From Lottia gigantea (lineage: Eukaryota > Mollusca > Gastropoda > Lottiidae), in contig NW_008710923.1 of the NCBI RefSeq assembly GCF_000327385.1, positions 865,309 to 929,308 on the forward strand: a DNA stretch of 64,000 nucleotides, read 5' to 3'. Numbering within the stretch: the stretch's first letter is position 1; each line of letters opens with the position of its first letter. Under the pieces are notes generated by a model. It saw only the letters and a program-made list of their open reading frames with translations. It was not told where the DNA came from and did no database searches. The translations under genes and the position numbers were made by a program. Positions 12,801 through 25,373 of this stretch are shown here, piece after piece.

Positions 12801-13977
12801 CATGAGTTCTAAATGTCCAACTTCAGTTGAGACGCATGCTCCAATAGTTCAGTTGTTTGAAGATCGCATAGTGTCAAACTCTGAGTAACAACAACATGTT
12901 TTTTTGGTTCTGTTTTAATATTTCTATTAAATATATTATAATTATCAGCTTTCAACTATAATTCGATACCTGAGTAAGACTGGAAGGTTGGAAGAAGTGA
13001 CTCAACAAGATGAGTGGGAGCCCTTTTCCTGGAATTTTTGACACATACATACTCTCCTATAGGGTGGGGGAGGGGTTTGCTCAACCTGTTCTTAATGTAG
13101 TTGAGCAACACTGGTCGGAAGAACTCACCAAAATAAGAGTCAAACCCTCTGTTGATTGGAAGATATTCATCCTTATAAAATCCAAGATGCCATTTTCCAA
13201 CAGCATGAGTAGCATACCCTGCCTCCCGTAGTTTATCTGCTATTGTTGGATCATCTAATGGTAAAGCATTCGGTTGACATGGTCTTATTATACTATGTTG
13301 TAAACCAGTATGTATCTGAAACAGACCTCATATCTAATAAGATGCTAGCATGAGCAAAGTAAGTTTAGATACTGCCATGTTCCTTCAGCAGCAGTACGAT
13401 AATAATCTACAGTACCGTTGCTTAAGGAACATAAGATAATTTTGGAATTCAATTATCTCTTAACCACAATCTGCATTCTACGAGTTTATTTCGCAATGGA
13501 ATGCAGGTGCATACTTGTATACTACAGACAATGTAAGAAAAGTATCTTTAACTGTTTGTAATCACATCGCGTACATGTAATTGAATTCCTTGATCGGAGC
13601 CAATAAGTAACTTACAGAAAAACCTGACAGCTGACATAACGCATTGTCGCCTGTGGATAACGAAAACCAAAAGAGGCTGTCATGAAATCATTGGGATAAT
13701 TTACACTAAAAAAATGATGGCCTACCTGATAACGACCAGACAGAAGCTGACTTCTAGTTGGAGAACAAATTGGTTGAACATAATAATTCTCTAATTTCAC
13801 ACCTTCTCCCGCCAATTTATCTAATGTAGGTGTCTTGATTTCTGAACCATGGTAACCAATGTCATGGAAACCATAATCGTCTGCTACCACTAATAAAATA
13901 TTTGGTTGTTGTGCTCCATTAATAGTGTGAAAACAAACCGCCACAGTCAACAAGACGTATCCTCTCAAGGCCTCCAT
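9877..13977 (-). CDS. Arylsulfatase B-like, gene 2 (8 exons, intact)
   Basis: Exons: 13726-13977, 13129-13315, 12440-12624, 11895-12006, 11519-11614, 11133-11373, 10410-10561, 9877-10142. All eight have the same lengths and phases as in genes 1 and 3 and join to 496 residues. Active-site residues are kept: D33/D34, C71 in CSPTR, K125 and H127 in GKWHLG, D278/N279 in DNGG. A hydrophobic signal peptide precedes [10 protein letters not shown]. Exon 8 differs from that of gene 1 by only a few bases although the introns are mostly unrelated. A 51-bp satellite array begins about 90 bp upstream of the ATG. The predicted activity is N-acetylgalactosamine 4-sulfatase or a close relative. Confidence 0.9.
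10580..10990. repeat. GAT/ATG-rich microsatellite, intron 6 of gene 2
   Basis: Runs of ATGATGAAGATGATG-type sequence. An open frame across it is a product of the 3-base period. Confidence 0.7.
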
Positions 13978-14079
13978 CTTTGTTTAAGTAGAGGCGGCCT
14001 TCAACATAGATAACTGATAAATAATTAATACACTTAATAACTATATAATATAAATTGTAACATACAATAATAAAATATT

Positions 14080-15296
14080 TACACTGTTAAAATAGTGCTA
14101 AATACATCAATGGTAGATTGATATAGAAATACCACTGTTAAAATAGTGCTCAATACATCAATTGTAGAGTGATATAGAAATACCACTGTTAAAATAGTGC
14201 TCAATACATCAATTGTAGAGTGATATAGAAATACCACTGTTAAAATAGTGCCCAATACATCAATTGTAGAGTGATATAGAAATACCACTGTTAAAATAGT
14301 GCCCAATACATCAATTGTAGAGTGATATAGAAATACCACTGTTACAATAGTGTTCAGTACATCAATTGTAGAGCGATATAGAAATAACACTGTTAAACTA
14401 GTGCTCAATACATCAATGGTAGATTGATATAGAAATACCACTGTTAAAATAGTGCCCAATACATCAATTGTCGAGTGATATAGAAATACCACTGTTACAA
14501 TAGTGCTCAATACATCAATTGTAGAGTGATATAGAAACACCACTGTTACAATAGTGCTCAATACATCAATTGTAGAGAGATACAGAAACACCACTGTTAC
14601 AATAGTGCTCAATACATCAATTGTAGAGCGATATAGAAATACCACTGTTAAAATATTGCTCAATACATCAATTGTAGAGTGATATAGAAATACCACTGTT
14701 AAAATAGTGCTCAATACATCAATTGTCGAGTGATATAGAAATACCACTGTTACAATAGTGCTCAATACATCAATTGTAGAGAGATACAGAAACACCACTG
14801 TTACAATAGTGCTCAATACATCAATTGTAGAGCGATATAGAAATACCGCTGTTAAAATGTTGCTCAATACATCAATTGTAGAGTGATATAGAAAATACCA
14901 CTGTTAAAATAGTGCTCAATACATCAATTGTCGAGTGATATAGAAATACCACTGTTACAATAGTGCTCAATACATCAATTGTAGAGTGATATAGAAACAC
15001 CACTGTTACAATAGTGCTCAATACATCAATTGTAGAGAGATACAGAAACACCACTGTTACAATAGTGCTCAATACATCAATTGTAGAGCGATATAGAAAT
15101 ACCACTGTTAAAATATTGCTCAATACATCAATTGTAGAGTGATATAGAAATACCACTGTTAAAACAGTGCTTAATACATCAATTGTAGAGTGATATAGAA
15201 ATACCACTGTTACAATAGTGCTCTGTACATCAATTGTAGAGCAATATAGAAATACCACTGTTAAAATAGTGCTCAATACATCAATTGTAGAGTGGT
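14080..15296. repeat. 51-bp satellite, array 1 (upstream of sulfatase gene 2)
   Basis: About 24 copies of a 51-bp unit. In the minus-strand reading the unit encodes STIDVLSTILTVVFLYH or variants, so a 262-codon frame without stops arises simply because 51 is 3 x 17. The frame is broken by a one-base shift near 14890, which argues against coding selection. Sub-blocks of four or five units repeat in order. The low-coordinate end abuts AAATATTTTATTATTG (minus strand, 14065-14080), a flank shared with the other two arrays. Confidence 0.92.
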
Positions 15297-15299
15297 ATA

Positions 15300-15870
15300 A
15301 AACTTAATTATCTTGAATCATGTTTTGACTCAGTTATGCGATTTGACCTATTTTCCTGACCTGCGTCCCTACTGAAGTTGGACAAGTAGAACTCCTCCTC
15401 ATGCTACATTTCGAGACGAGTTCAGAACGTTCGTATATTTTATTAGTGACCAAGAACCCTATCGCATCTAGATATAGGCCTTTAATCAGTTACTAGTCAC
15501 AAAACTGACCATAGATTTTAATACAGATTTAGATTTTACTGATGGTGACTTCACTTGACATCAATGATCATACGTAATTTTCAAGCCACTAATGTTCTAG
15601 GTGAATAAAAAAAATTTAACATTCGTCTATTTGACTATTGCCCTCTCCAACACTGGAATGTGACTAGAACGAAAGGTGCATTCAGTGTTTTCTGGGAATA
15701 CAAAACATAATTTAGAGAGTCATGAACTCTAAGTGTTATAACCCTCAGAAAGCAACAGAAATCAGAACAATTAGATCTGCAGAAAAATCTGTAAAATCTG
15801 TTGGATTAATCCAAGATCAACAAAGCTCACTGCTATTACAAATGAAACAAACCAATTTACAAAATACAAA
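15300..15870. other. Intergenic spacer between sulfatase gene 3 and array 1
   Basis: No gene, repeat array or RNA was recognised in this 570-bp stretch. Confidence 0.55.
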
Positions 15871-15875
15871 AAAGA

Positions 15876-15881
15876 TTTATT
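15876..15881 (-). promoter_or_regulatory. Poly(A) signal of sulfatase gene 3
   Basis: AATAAA on the minus strand, about 39 nt past the stop codon of gene 3. Confidence 0.6.
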
Positions 15882-16679
15882 CATAAACATTATCATAAAA
15901 TAAACAAAACATAATGACATCATTCCCAGGGTGTCCACACTCCACCATGTAAAGCTGGGTTACATCTAGGATCAGGGTCGGGATAACGAGCCGGGATAGC
16001 TGTTTTACTATAGGCTGATAATTTAAATAACATTTTATCCACTATATCGGGATATTGTTGAGAAATATCGTGATTTTCATTGGGATCTTTTACTATATTA
16101 AACAACCAAACGTTATCACTACGTTTTGATGGATCTGGTCTTGAATGATTGGCCTGCTCAGGTGGTGCGATCCAACTTCCGTTTCCTAAAATAGAATGGC
16201 AATAAAATTCAAATATAAATGTAGGCTTAAAACACACACCAAATCAATCGTTACTTTCACGTCGCTATCACCAAATAGTAGTAAAGTCAAAAGTCACCAA
16301 TTAGCAGTAAACATTATTAAATGTACCTACCTGGATCACCAGTAATGAGTTTAAAATCTCCCATTCTTAAAGCTGACCTGGTTCTAGTATCGAATGTATT
16401 ATTATAACGTTTTGAACCCCGCTGACTGTATAAAGGATCTATATTATGTAACAATTCACTTCTTTGTCCCTCAGATCCTTCACTGAAATTTAAAAACAAA
16501 AAACAAATATAAAACAAACAACCATTTGTTACAAGGTCTTTACATAAGTTCACGAAGATCGTGTGTACTAGCCTGATAGCATTGATCTTTCCCGAAAATA
16601 TCCGAACCAATTTACAGATTGGTCAATTGGGATAATGAGTAAACACCACCAGAAAATACAAATTATAACGCTCTAATGT

Positions 16680-17470
16680 TTTATGCCACTTCTGATGATG
16701 CCACTGCTTCCAATGCTGCTGCTCCTTCTGTTACCGATACTGCTGATGATGATGCTACTGCTTCCAATGCTGCTGCTTCTGTTACCGATACTGCTGATGA
16801 TGATGCTACTGCTTCCAATGCTGCTGCTCCTTCTGTTACCGATACTGCTGATGATGATGCTACTGCTTCCAATGCTGCTGCTCCTTCTGTTACCGATACT
16901 GCTGATGATGCTACTGCTTCCAATGCTGCTGCTCCTTCTGTTACCGATACTGCTGATGATGCTACTGCTTCCAATGCTGCTGCTCCTTCTGTTACCGATA
17001 CTGCTGATGATGATGCTACTGCTTCCAATGCTGCTGCTTCTGTTACCGATACTGCTGATGATGCCACTGCTTCAAATGTTTTTTTCCTGCTTTTACAGAT
17101 TTTGATGGTCTTGATACTGATGATGTTGTTGCGCGTGATAATGAAGGTACTGTTGCTGGTGATACTGATTGTACTGTTGCTGCTTCTGGTGCTTTTGCTT
17201 CTGTTGCTGATACTACTGTTGCTGATGCTACTGTTGCAGATACTATTGTTGCTGATACTATTGCTTTTGATGGTGCTAATACTGATGATATTTACTGATA
17301 CTTCTGATACGGCTGGTTTTGCTGCTGATACCGCTGGTGCTGTTGCTGCTGATACTGCAGCTACTGATGGAAATGTGGATGTTGCTGCTTCTGATGTTGC
17401 CGCTGCTACTGATACTTCTGTTTCCAATGATGATGATTCGGATTGTACCGTTGAAGCTGGTGCTGCTGCT
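16680..17470. repeat. Trinucleotide-rich minisatellite, intron 6 of gene 3
   Basis: About seven units of 48-54 bp (GCTGATGATGATGCTACTGC, then TTCCAATGCTGCTGCT and GTTACCGATACT) followed by a diffuse GCT/GAT-rich tract. Three reading frames over the region are long and open on both strands, as expected of a repeat with a period divisible by 3. It lies wholly within intron 6, so it is not treated as a gene. Confidence 0.85.
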
Positions 17471-19085
17471 GGCACTGGGATGATAATACTGATCACAACA
17501 AAGACGAAAGATAAAATTCAAGTTTACCTGATGGTTTTCCACTGATCATATCCATCCAGTTTGGTTCCATTGAAAGATCCACCAGCTAGATTGAGAAATG
17601 TTGGAAACCAGTCAGAAACGTGGATCAGTTCTTTTCTAACTACACCTTTTTGTTTCAGTAATGGACTGTTGACAAATCCAACTCCATGAAGACCACCTTC
17701 CCATAACGAGGCTTTCCATCCTCTCAATGGCCAATTGTTACCACCAGCATGTATCTGGCCACCATTATCTAAAATCATATCATTGATTAAAGCGTCGAAT
17801 TGCTTACAGCTATAGAGGTTATATGTTACTTTTGATAAGACTTTTTATATACAGCTTGGCCGAGCTATGATGATCAAGCTAAAGACAAATCAAAAATAAC
17901 ATTTACTGTATCCTGCGGTAGAAAGATCCTTAGATGCTAATCTACTAAATTCCAAGGCACTATGAAGAACCTAATTGCATTCTTCAGCAACGATATACGG
18001 ATACAGAACTATGCACCTCCAGCGAGATATCTAACCGTAAATTGTTTACAAAACACTAAATTGAAGTAATGTTCCTAGTGGCCTGAGTGGTATGAGGGAC
18101 TCCTATGGTGTCCATTGGACCAAGGGGGGTCATGTTCACCAGGGTTAGGAACAGAATTCTTATGGGATCGGTAAAAATGACTAGTGATCCTGCTTTAAAA
18201 CTTTTGGAACTATTGGTTGGGTGTAGTCAACATATTATATGTGTACCTGTTGTAAAGACCATTACAGTGTTGTCCCATAAGCCTGCTGCTTTAAAGGCAT
18301 TTGTAAGATTGGCCACACCTTCATCTAAAGCTGCTACCATACCTATCGTTAAAAAAACATTCTGGTATGATCTGAATATTACTGGTGCTTGCAACGGATA
18401 AATAGCTTCGTATAACATGCACAAAAGACTGTGAATCAGTGAAAAAAATGGCTATAAATTAAAATCATTTAAATATAAAATACATACCAGCGTACGTGCG
18501 CCTGCTTTGATCGTTTATATATCTATATGGTGCAACGTATTTTTCTGGGACTTGAAGCGGATTATGGACGGCTTGATATGGCAGGTATAAAAATAAGGGC
18601 TGATTAAATAAAAAAAAGTTAAACAGATAAAGTTTTCTAAATATTCAATTTTCAAATAAGTAAGTGAAGTAATCTGTAAGGGCGTGTTCAGAGGTTTTAT
18701 ATTGGAAACAATGATAGCCTTGATTTGCACCAATTCAGATGTTTTCAGCTAGACTTTTGTGGTATTTGCAAAACTAAGACTCCGGATAATCCGGAAAAGA
18801 TCAATGCCAAGAGGTCTGGCCAAGGAACAAGGACTTGTATTGTGTGAGACCACAAAATTACACATGGTGTAATACTCGCTTACCTTAGATTTATCATGCT
18901 GTTAAACGATATCAATAGCTCTATTAGTGAATAAATGAGTTGAATATTTTCCTGTTTCAGTGGTATCAGGTGTTTTACCATTCGTCATATCAATACCACA
19001 GTATCCCTTGTGAATCAGAGAGCTACATCTGGTATGGTTATAGTAATCTTCTGCACCGGTCAAATATCCTGGAAATATTCAATAT

Positions 19086-19262
19086 CAGTGGCGTAGCGGG
19101 GATTTCATTGGGGGCGGGGGGTATCCAGTGTTCGATATACCTTTGCCGATCCCCTGGAAACCTTTCTAATGTGGCTAACCGGAGAATACATCTAACACGA
19201 TTTTGGGAGTATAAGTAGAATAAATTTGTCATATTAATGGACCGAGAGGGAGGGGGCATGAC
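19086..19262. mobile_element. Transposon fragment in intron 2 of gene 3
   Basis: Starts CAGTGGCGTAGCGGGG, a terminus complementary to the GCCACTG ends at 3818 and 45425, followed by G-rich sequence. It fits one end of a non-autonomous DNA element, perhaps hAT-like. The right boundary is uncertain. Confidence 0.35.
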
Positions 19263-20914
19263 CACAAATTACTGTCTATATAAACAGCTTCGCATGAATT
19301 TTAGCTAATCAAAAAGATTTTTCGAAGTTGCGTATTAACAAAACAAACCGATACGTTTCCGCTCGTATAAGCGTCTAATAAAGTAATAACTGTTACCGTT
19401 AACTATAATTGAGCTGGGACAAACTTCTATTATTTAAACACATGATTCAGCTTTTTGTAATTTTGTTACTCACCGAAATAAGAATCAAATCCTCTGTTGA
19501 TTGGAAGATATTCATCCTTATAAAATCCCAGATGCCATTTTCCAACAGCATGAGTAGCATACCCTGCCTCCCGTAGTTTATCTGCTATTGTTGGGTCTTC
19601 TAATGGTAAACCATTTGGCTGACATGCCCATATAATGTCATGTTGTAAGCCAGTATGTATCTATAATAAAGGTCAATAATTGACACGAAATTCCACATCG
19701 CTATTACCATTCTCAAGAAAATACGACGTATATTATGGCACCGTTTAATATACCATAGTCATTTTTCAAATTTAATTGCATTATTTCCGAAATCATCTGG
19801 TAAAAGCACAATGCCATGCTATTACGTCATATAAGATTAAGTTTGTAATAGCTTGTAAGGCGAAATACTATGACTCTATCCCTCTATCAATAGTTTGAAA
19901 ATGAACTTTTTTTAAAAGCGCCATTGATTTACGTTTGACTAGGAAATCACACTCATAGGTTTGAACTAGCCCCATCAGTCATGGGAACTCCTATTGTCGG
20001 TGATTTCGATAGTCGGATGAATTTCTCCAATATAAATGTTTTATCTTTTCTCCAGGAAAAAAAAACAAAATTTTACTCACGTTTAAGCCTTTTGACACAC
20101 CCCTTATGATAAAAAATGAGTTGTTGGACAAAAAAAAGAACACCCCGATTAAGCAAATGAACTCTTCTAACATTATATCATATTGACTGGAAAAGCACGT
20201 GTCGGTTGAAGAGTCCATTACAGGTTGGGGGATGTCGAATACATGACTTGCCTGCTATCTATAGCCTTGCACTTCTGATGAAACTAAATAAATTACGACG
20301 ACTAACAAATTTCCAACCTACCTGATAACGACCAGACAGAAGCTGACTTCTAGTTGGAGAACAAATTGGTTGAACATAATAATTCTCTAATTTCACACCT
20401 TCTCCCGCCAATTTATTTAATGTTGGTGTCTTGATTTCTGATCCATGGTAACCAATGTCATGGAAACCGTAATCGTCTGCTACCACTAATAAAATATTTG
20501 GTTGTTGTGCTCCATTAATAGTGTGAAAACAAAACGCTGCAGTCAACACGAGGTATTCTCTCAAGGTCACCATCTTCTTGGAACTACAGACGACCTTTAT
20601 CAACAATACAGATAATAATTCATAAATTCAATAACCAAATCATTTACTAATATATATGATACCATATATAGGTTATCATCAGACCGAAACGCATTTACAA
20701 CAATACAGATGACAACTCGTTGGCCTATTAACAGTCAGACAAATAAAAGTAGAGGGGTGGGGGTCTTCATCCGAGCGTCCGAGCGCCCCTTTGTCACTAG
20801 TCTTGGTGATGTGTTAAGGGTTTGGAAAATCTTCTTAATATACATCTTAAAGGATTTCGGAAATGAAGCAGATTAAAAAAAATTAAAAAACCTCTTTACA
20901 ACCCCTATTAGAAT

Positions 20915-21090
20915 CAAAACAAAGCAATATACAGAATACTGAAAAGGTTTATTAACAAATGGCGTAATACATTATAAGAAAAAGGTAACACAAAATGACT
21001 TCTTCCCATGACGTATTCTCTCGAGGCCACCATCTTCTTTAACTTCCGACCTTTATCAATATAGATAACTGATAAATAATGAAATCATAT
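20915..21090 (-). pseudogene. Deletion scar of a fourth arylsulfatase gene
   Basis: Read on the minus strand, the ATG at 21033 begins MVASREYV, matching the MVALREYV start of gene 1, and its 5' flank (GATAACTGATAAATAAT reversed near 21060) matches gene 2. After about eight codons the sequence changes at 21008/21009 into TGGGAAGAAGTCATTTTGT, which matches the last codons and 3' UTR of gene 3 (TGGGAATGATGTCATTATGT), with an AATAAA equivalent at 20948-20953. Almost the whole gene (most of exon 1 to the end of exon 8) is therefore missing between two retained ends. A 51-bp array lies upstream, as for gene 2. Confidence 0.8.
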
Positions 21091-21221
21091 ACAGAGGTCT
21101 ACATAATGTATGACATAAGAGATAATGAAACCGGAAACGCACCCAGATCATAACTACTAAGACTGTTGATACCTTGTAAGGACTGTTTTCTGTGGATAGT
21201 GGCGGCGTCACTGGGGGTAGA

Positions 21222-23206
21222 GTATTTGTATTGAGCACTATTTCTTTATCGCTCTACAATTGATGTATTGAGCACTTTTTTACTGTGATATTTCTTTATC
21301 GCTCTACAATTGATGTATAGAGGACTATTTTAACAGCGGTAGTTCTATATCAATCTACAATTGATGTATTGAGCACTATTTTAACAGTAATATTTCTATA
21401 TCACTCTACAATTGATGTATTGAGTACTATTTTAACAGTGGTATTTCTATATCAATCTACAATTGATGTATTGAGTACTATTTTAACAGTGGTATTTCTA
21501 TATCAATCTACAATTGATGTATTGAGCACTATTTTAACAGTAATATTTCTATATTACTCTACAATTGATTTATTGAGTACTATTTCAACAGTGATATTTC
21601 TTTATCGCTCTACAATAGATGTATAGAGCACTATTTTAACAGTGATATTTCTTTATCGCTCTACAATTGATGTATTGAGCACTATTTTAACAGTGGTATT
21701 TCTATATGGCTCTACAATTGATGTATTGAGGACTATTTTAACAGTGGTATTTCTAATTACACTATAAATCATGTATTGAGCACTATTTTAACAGTGGTAT
21801 TTCTATATCGCTCTACAATTGATGTTTTGAGCACTATTTTAACAGTGGTATTTCTTAATCGCTCTACAATTGATGTATAGAGCACTATTCTAATAGTGGT
21901 ATTTCTTTATCGCTCTACAATTGATGTACTGAGCACTATTTTAACAGTGATATTTCTTTAACGCTCTACAATTGATGTATTGAGCACTATTTTAACAATG
22001 ATATTTCTATATCGCTCTACAATAGATATATAGAGCACTATTTTGACAGTGATATTTCTTTATCGCTCTACAATTGATGTATAGAGCACTATTTTAACAG
22101 TGGTATTTCTATCTTGCTCTACAATTGATGTATAGAGCACTATTTTAACAGTGGTATTTCTATATCGCTCTAAAATTGATGTATTGAGTACTATTTCAAC
22201 AGTGGTATTTCTATATCGCTCTACAATTGATGTATTGAGCCCTATTTTAACAGTGGTATTTCTATATCGTTCCACAATTAATGTATTGAGCACTATTTTA
22301 ACAGTGGTATTTCTATATCACTCTATAATTGATGTATTGAGCACTATTTGAACAGTGGTATTTCTATATCACTCTACAATTGATGTATTGAGCACTATTT
22401 CAAAAGTGGTATTTGTATATCGGTCTACAATTGATGTATTGAGCACTATTTTAACAGTGGTATTTCTATATCACTCTAACCAATTGATGTATTAAACAGT
22501 ATCTTAACAGTGGTATTTCTATATCACTCTATAATTTATGTATTGAGCACTATTTTAACAGCGGTATTTCTATATCGTTCCACAATTGATGTATAGAGCA
22601 CTATTTCAACAGTGGTATTTCTATATTGCTCTACAATTGATGTATTGAGCACTATTTTAACAGTGGTATTTCTATATCACTCTACAATTAATGTATTGAG
22701 CACTATTTAACAGTGGTATTTCTATATCACTTTATAATTGATGTATTGAGCACTATTTTAACAGTGGTATTTCTATATCACTCTACAATTGATGTAATGA
22801 ACACTATTTTAACAGTGATATTTCTATATCACTCTACAATTGATGTATTGAGCACTATTTTAACAGTGGTATTTCTATATCACTCTACAATTGATGTATT
22901 GAGCACTATTTTAACAATGGTAATTCTATATTGCTCTACAATTGATGTATTGAGCACTATTTTAACAGTGGTTTTTCTATATCACTCTACAATTAATGTA
23001 TTGAGTACTATTTAACAGTGGTATTTCTATATCACTTTATAATTGATGTATTGAGCACTATTTTAACAGTGGTATTTCTATATCACTCTATAATTGATGT
23101 ATTGAGCACTATTTTAACAGTGATATTTCTATATCACTCTATAATTGATGTATTGAGCACTATTTTAACAGTGATATTTCTGTATCGCCCTTCAATTGAT
23201 ATTGGC
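21222..23206. repeat. 51-bp satellite, array 2
   Basis: About 39 units of the same satellite as array 1, here in the opposite orientation (plus strand reads TTGATGTATTGAGCACTATT). Units are more diverged at the left end. The right end runs into GAAAATATTTTATTATTG (23230-23248), the same flank as at the other arrays. It lies upstream of the deleted fourth sulfatase gene. Confidence 0.92.
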
Positions 23207-23249
23207 CCTTGGAGTTCTAATTTAACATTGAAAATATTTTATTATTGAA

Positions 23250-25373
23250 TTTTAGAATTATATAGGTTAAGCGTCTCTCATATTACAAGTAGCTAATATC
23301 TTATATAAATAGTATAGTATACTTCTGGTTTATCAATTTCCAATCATCGAAAAACTTTTCATGTATCGATTATTTAATGTTCAATTATTTTTTAGTTAAT
23401 TTTCACGTGCATTTATCTATAGGAAGTGGGTAAATTTCACGCAAAATTACGTTATATAGACTAAATTTCGTTCAAAAACAACCTTTAGGCCTACAAAGAT
23501 GGGTAGAACGGTGAAATGACAAAACATAATTATACAGTGGTGTAACCTATTTTCGTGCATATAAGGATTCAACACCGAATTTCGTCAAAGTTATAAAAAC
23601 AAAACAAAAAATGTCTTAGATGTTTCCTCAGATATTCTACAAAATAATTAAAATTTGTTTGTTTCGATTCACTTTAACTAGCGACAATTCCTTCAAAGAA
23701 CGATTTTTAAAAAAAATTGTGACTGTCAAAATAAGATACGTAGCGTGATTTATTGTTAAAAGTCACTGAAACAACATAAGAATATGGCCCACTTTGTGTT
23801 CCATAGAAATTTTCTGCTGACATGGAATCCGTTAGTTGATCACGTGACTTCATTCGTTGGACTACATTCTAGCAGACGACACTTGGAATTCCGATTACCG
23901 CTTGGGATTATAAGGAAATTCGGCCGATAAAAAAAGGTGACGTTTGGTAATAACTGAAATCCGCTATTTTGTATTTGTCAAAGTATACATTAATACATTT
24001 TACCTTGCTTGATTCATTCTAATAGCTGATATTGTAGAGATAACCCATGTTTATCGAAACAAGCAAATGCGGAGGTCACGCGAGGTCGCATGTGCAAATT
24101 ATAAACCTTTCCGGAAATGCACGAAAAATAGGTTAGCACGAAATTAGGTTACTTGACTGTATAAGTTTAGAGAGTAATTTGTATGGATACCTTACTTACC
24201 CCAACGTGACGTCGTTAAGACCATTAACCTATGCACGGAAGTTTTCGAATACTGTAGTTCAATATAAACAACAGTCTATAAGCGCAATGCAAAATCTAAT
24301 CACGAACCTTTATTAAAACTACGACTGACTTGTTTGCTGAGGTTTCTTCTATTATTACGAAACGACTCGAGAAACGGTCTGTGATTTTGAACGCATGAAT
24401 AGGAGTGAGTGGGTTTCAGTAGATCTGTTTCTAAGCATATAAGTCTAAATATTGCTCCTTATTGAAACACCAACACCTTTTACTCACGAAAATACATCTC
24501 CATTGAAAAAGGAAACAGGAAATCAATACAAATCACAACAAAAATCGAAAGTAGTCTGATTGATAATTTGTTACGGATTGAATAATAATCAGCGCAACTC
24601 ACTGAAATATGATAAACCTTCATTGTGATAAGATTTTTTCACTATGCAAGCCCTTGTACAAGACAACAAACAATGGCATACACAAAATGTAAGCATCATT
24701 CATACGCCTTTTTAAAAAATGGAGGATATATTATACAGTGTCCTAGTCCGAAACATCTACCTCTATTCCAGCTTCTGATAGTTTGACAGTTTGTCGACTG
24801 GAGTAGAGTCAGAAAAAATATTTTATGGAAGTATTTTACACCTCCAAATGTGCGTTTTTTAAAAACAATTATTAAATTATTTTTACGATGACTGTAAATA
24901 ATGTTCGGGAAGGAAGGGCTTGATTGTCCCAAATGTACAGGCCACACAATCTTAAATGACCGACCGGAGTTTACTTTTGTTAAAAAAAAAACTTTGATGA
25001 AAACATAGACGTGACAATGGTTAAGGGGTATAATGATGGTACACCAGTCAACAACTTTCAAAATAGCTATCAGAGACTGGAATATATTCAGAGGTTTCCG
25101 ACTAGCAGTGCCCCTGTCACAATCCTTACTTCTATTTCGATGTTTGAATTGTTCTCTAAACCAAAACTGGAATATTCTTACTGAGCTTTCATTGGTTAAT
25201 AATCTCGCTATCTAATCGAATTTAAGTATTTTATCAACTGAGTTAGAATTCACCTCGTGAGCTTAAAGCTAATAGGTTGAAGAATGGCCCCGGGAACGAG
25301 TTTCATTGGTGTGTAACATATATATCAAATAAACAATATATTCTAATCCTTATTATACAGAAGATTTCTACAG
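23250..25373. other. Gene-free stretch
   Basis: About 2.1 kb between the sulfatase cluster and the lectin genes. Open frames here are short or low in complexity and none resembles a known family. Confidence 0.55.

Larger units (their letters stand above)
15920..20573 (-). pseudogene. Arylsulfatase B-like, gene 3 (8 exons, one premature stop)
   Basis: Exons: 20322-20573, 19474-19660, 18884-19068, 18488-18599, 18247-18342, 17528-17768, 16331-16482, 15920-16185. Lengths, phases and splice sites match genes 1 and 2 and would give 496 codons. In exon 3, codon 202 is TAA (18902-18904), where both paralogues have AAA (Lys) within [11 protein letters not shown]. This truncates the protein after the formylglycine site (C71) and GKWHLG but before D278/N279, so the product should be inactive. 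Everything downstream is open and all active-site residues remain, so the change is recent, polymorphic or a sequence error. The start is chosen by homology (MVTLREY); a longer upstream frame is ignored. Confidence 0.85.

Noticed and set aside
14079-15276. Long open frames over 51-bp array 1 (262 and 134 codons)
   Set aside because: The period is 17 codons, so frames stay open by default. A one-base shift breaks the frame and no start context or gene structure supports a protein.
16676-17545. Open frames of 289 and 271 codons on opposite strands
   Set aside because: Both cover a trinucleotide minisatellite within intron 6 of sulfatase gene 3; being open on both strands is typical of such repeats.
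20574-20606. Upstream in-frame methionine of sulfatase gene 3 (and the similar one in gene 1 at 9020)
   Set aside because: The extensions differ between paralogues and would bury the signal peptide. The shared start MVTLREY / MVALREY / MEALRGY is better.
24696-25061. Minus-strand open frame of 121 codons
   Set aside because: Composition and sequence resemble no family, and there is no splice or start context. Treated as chance.
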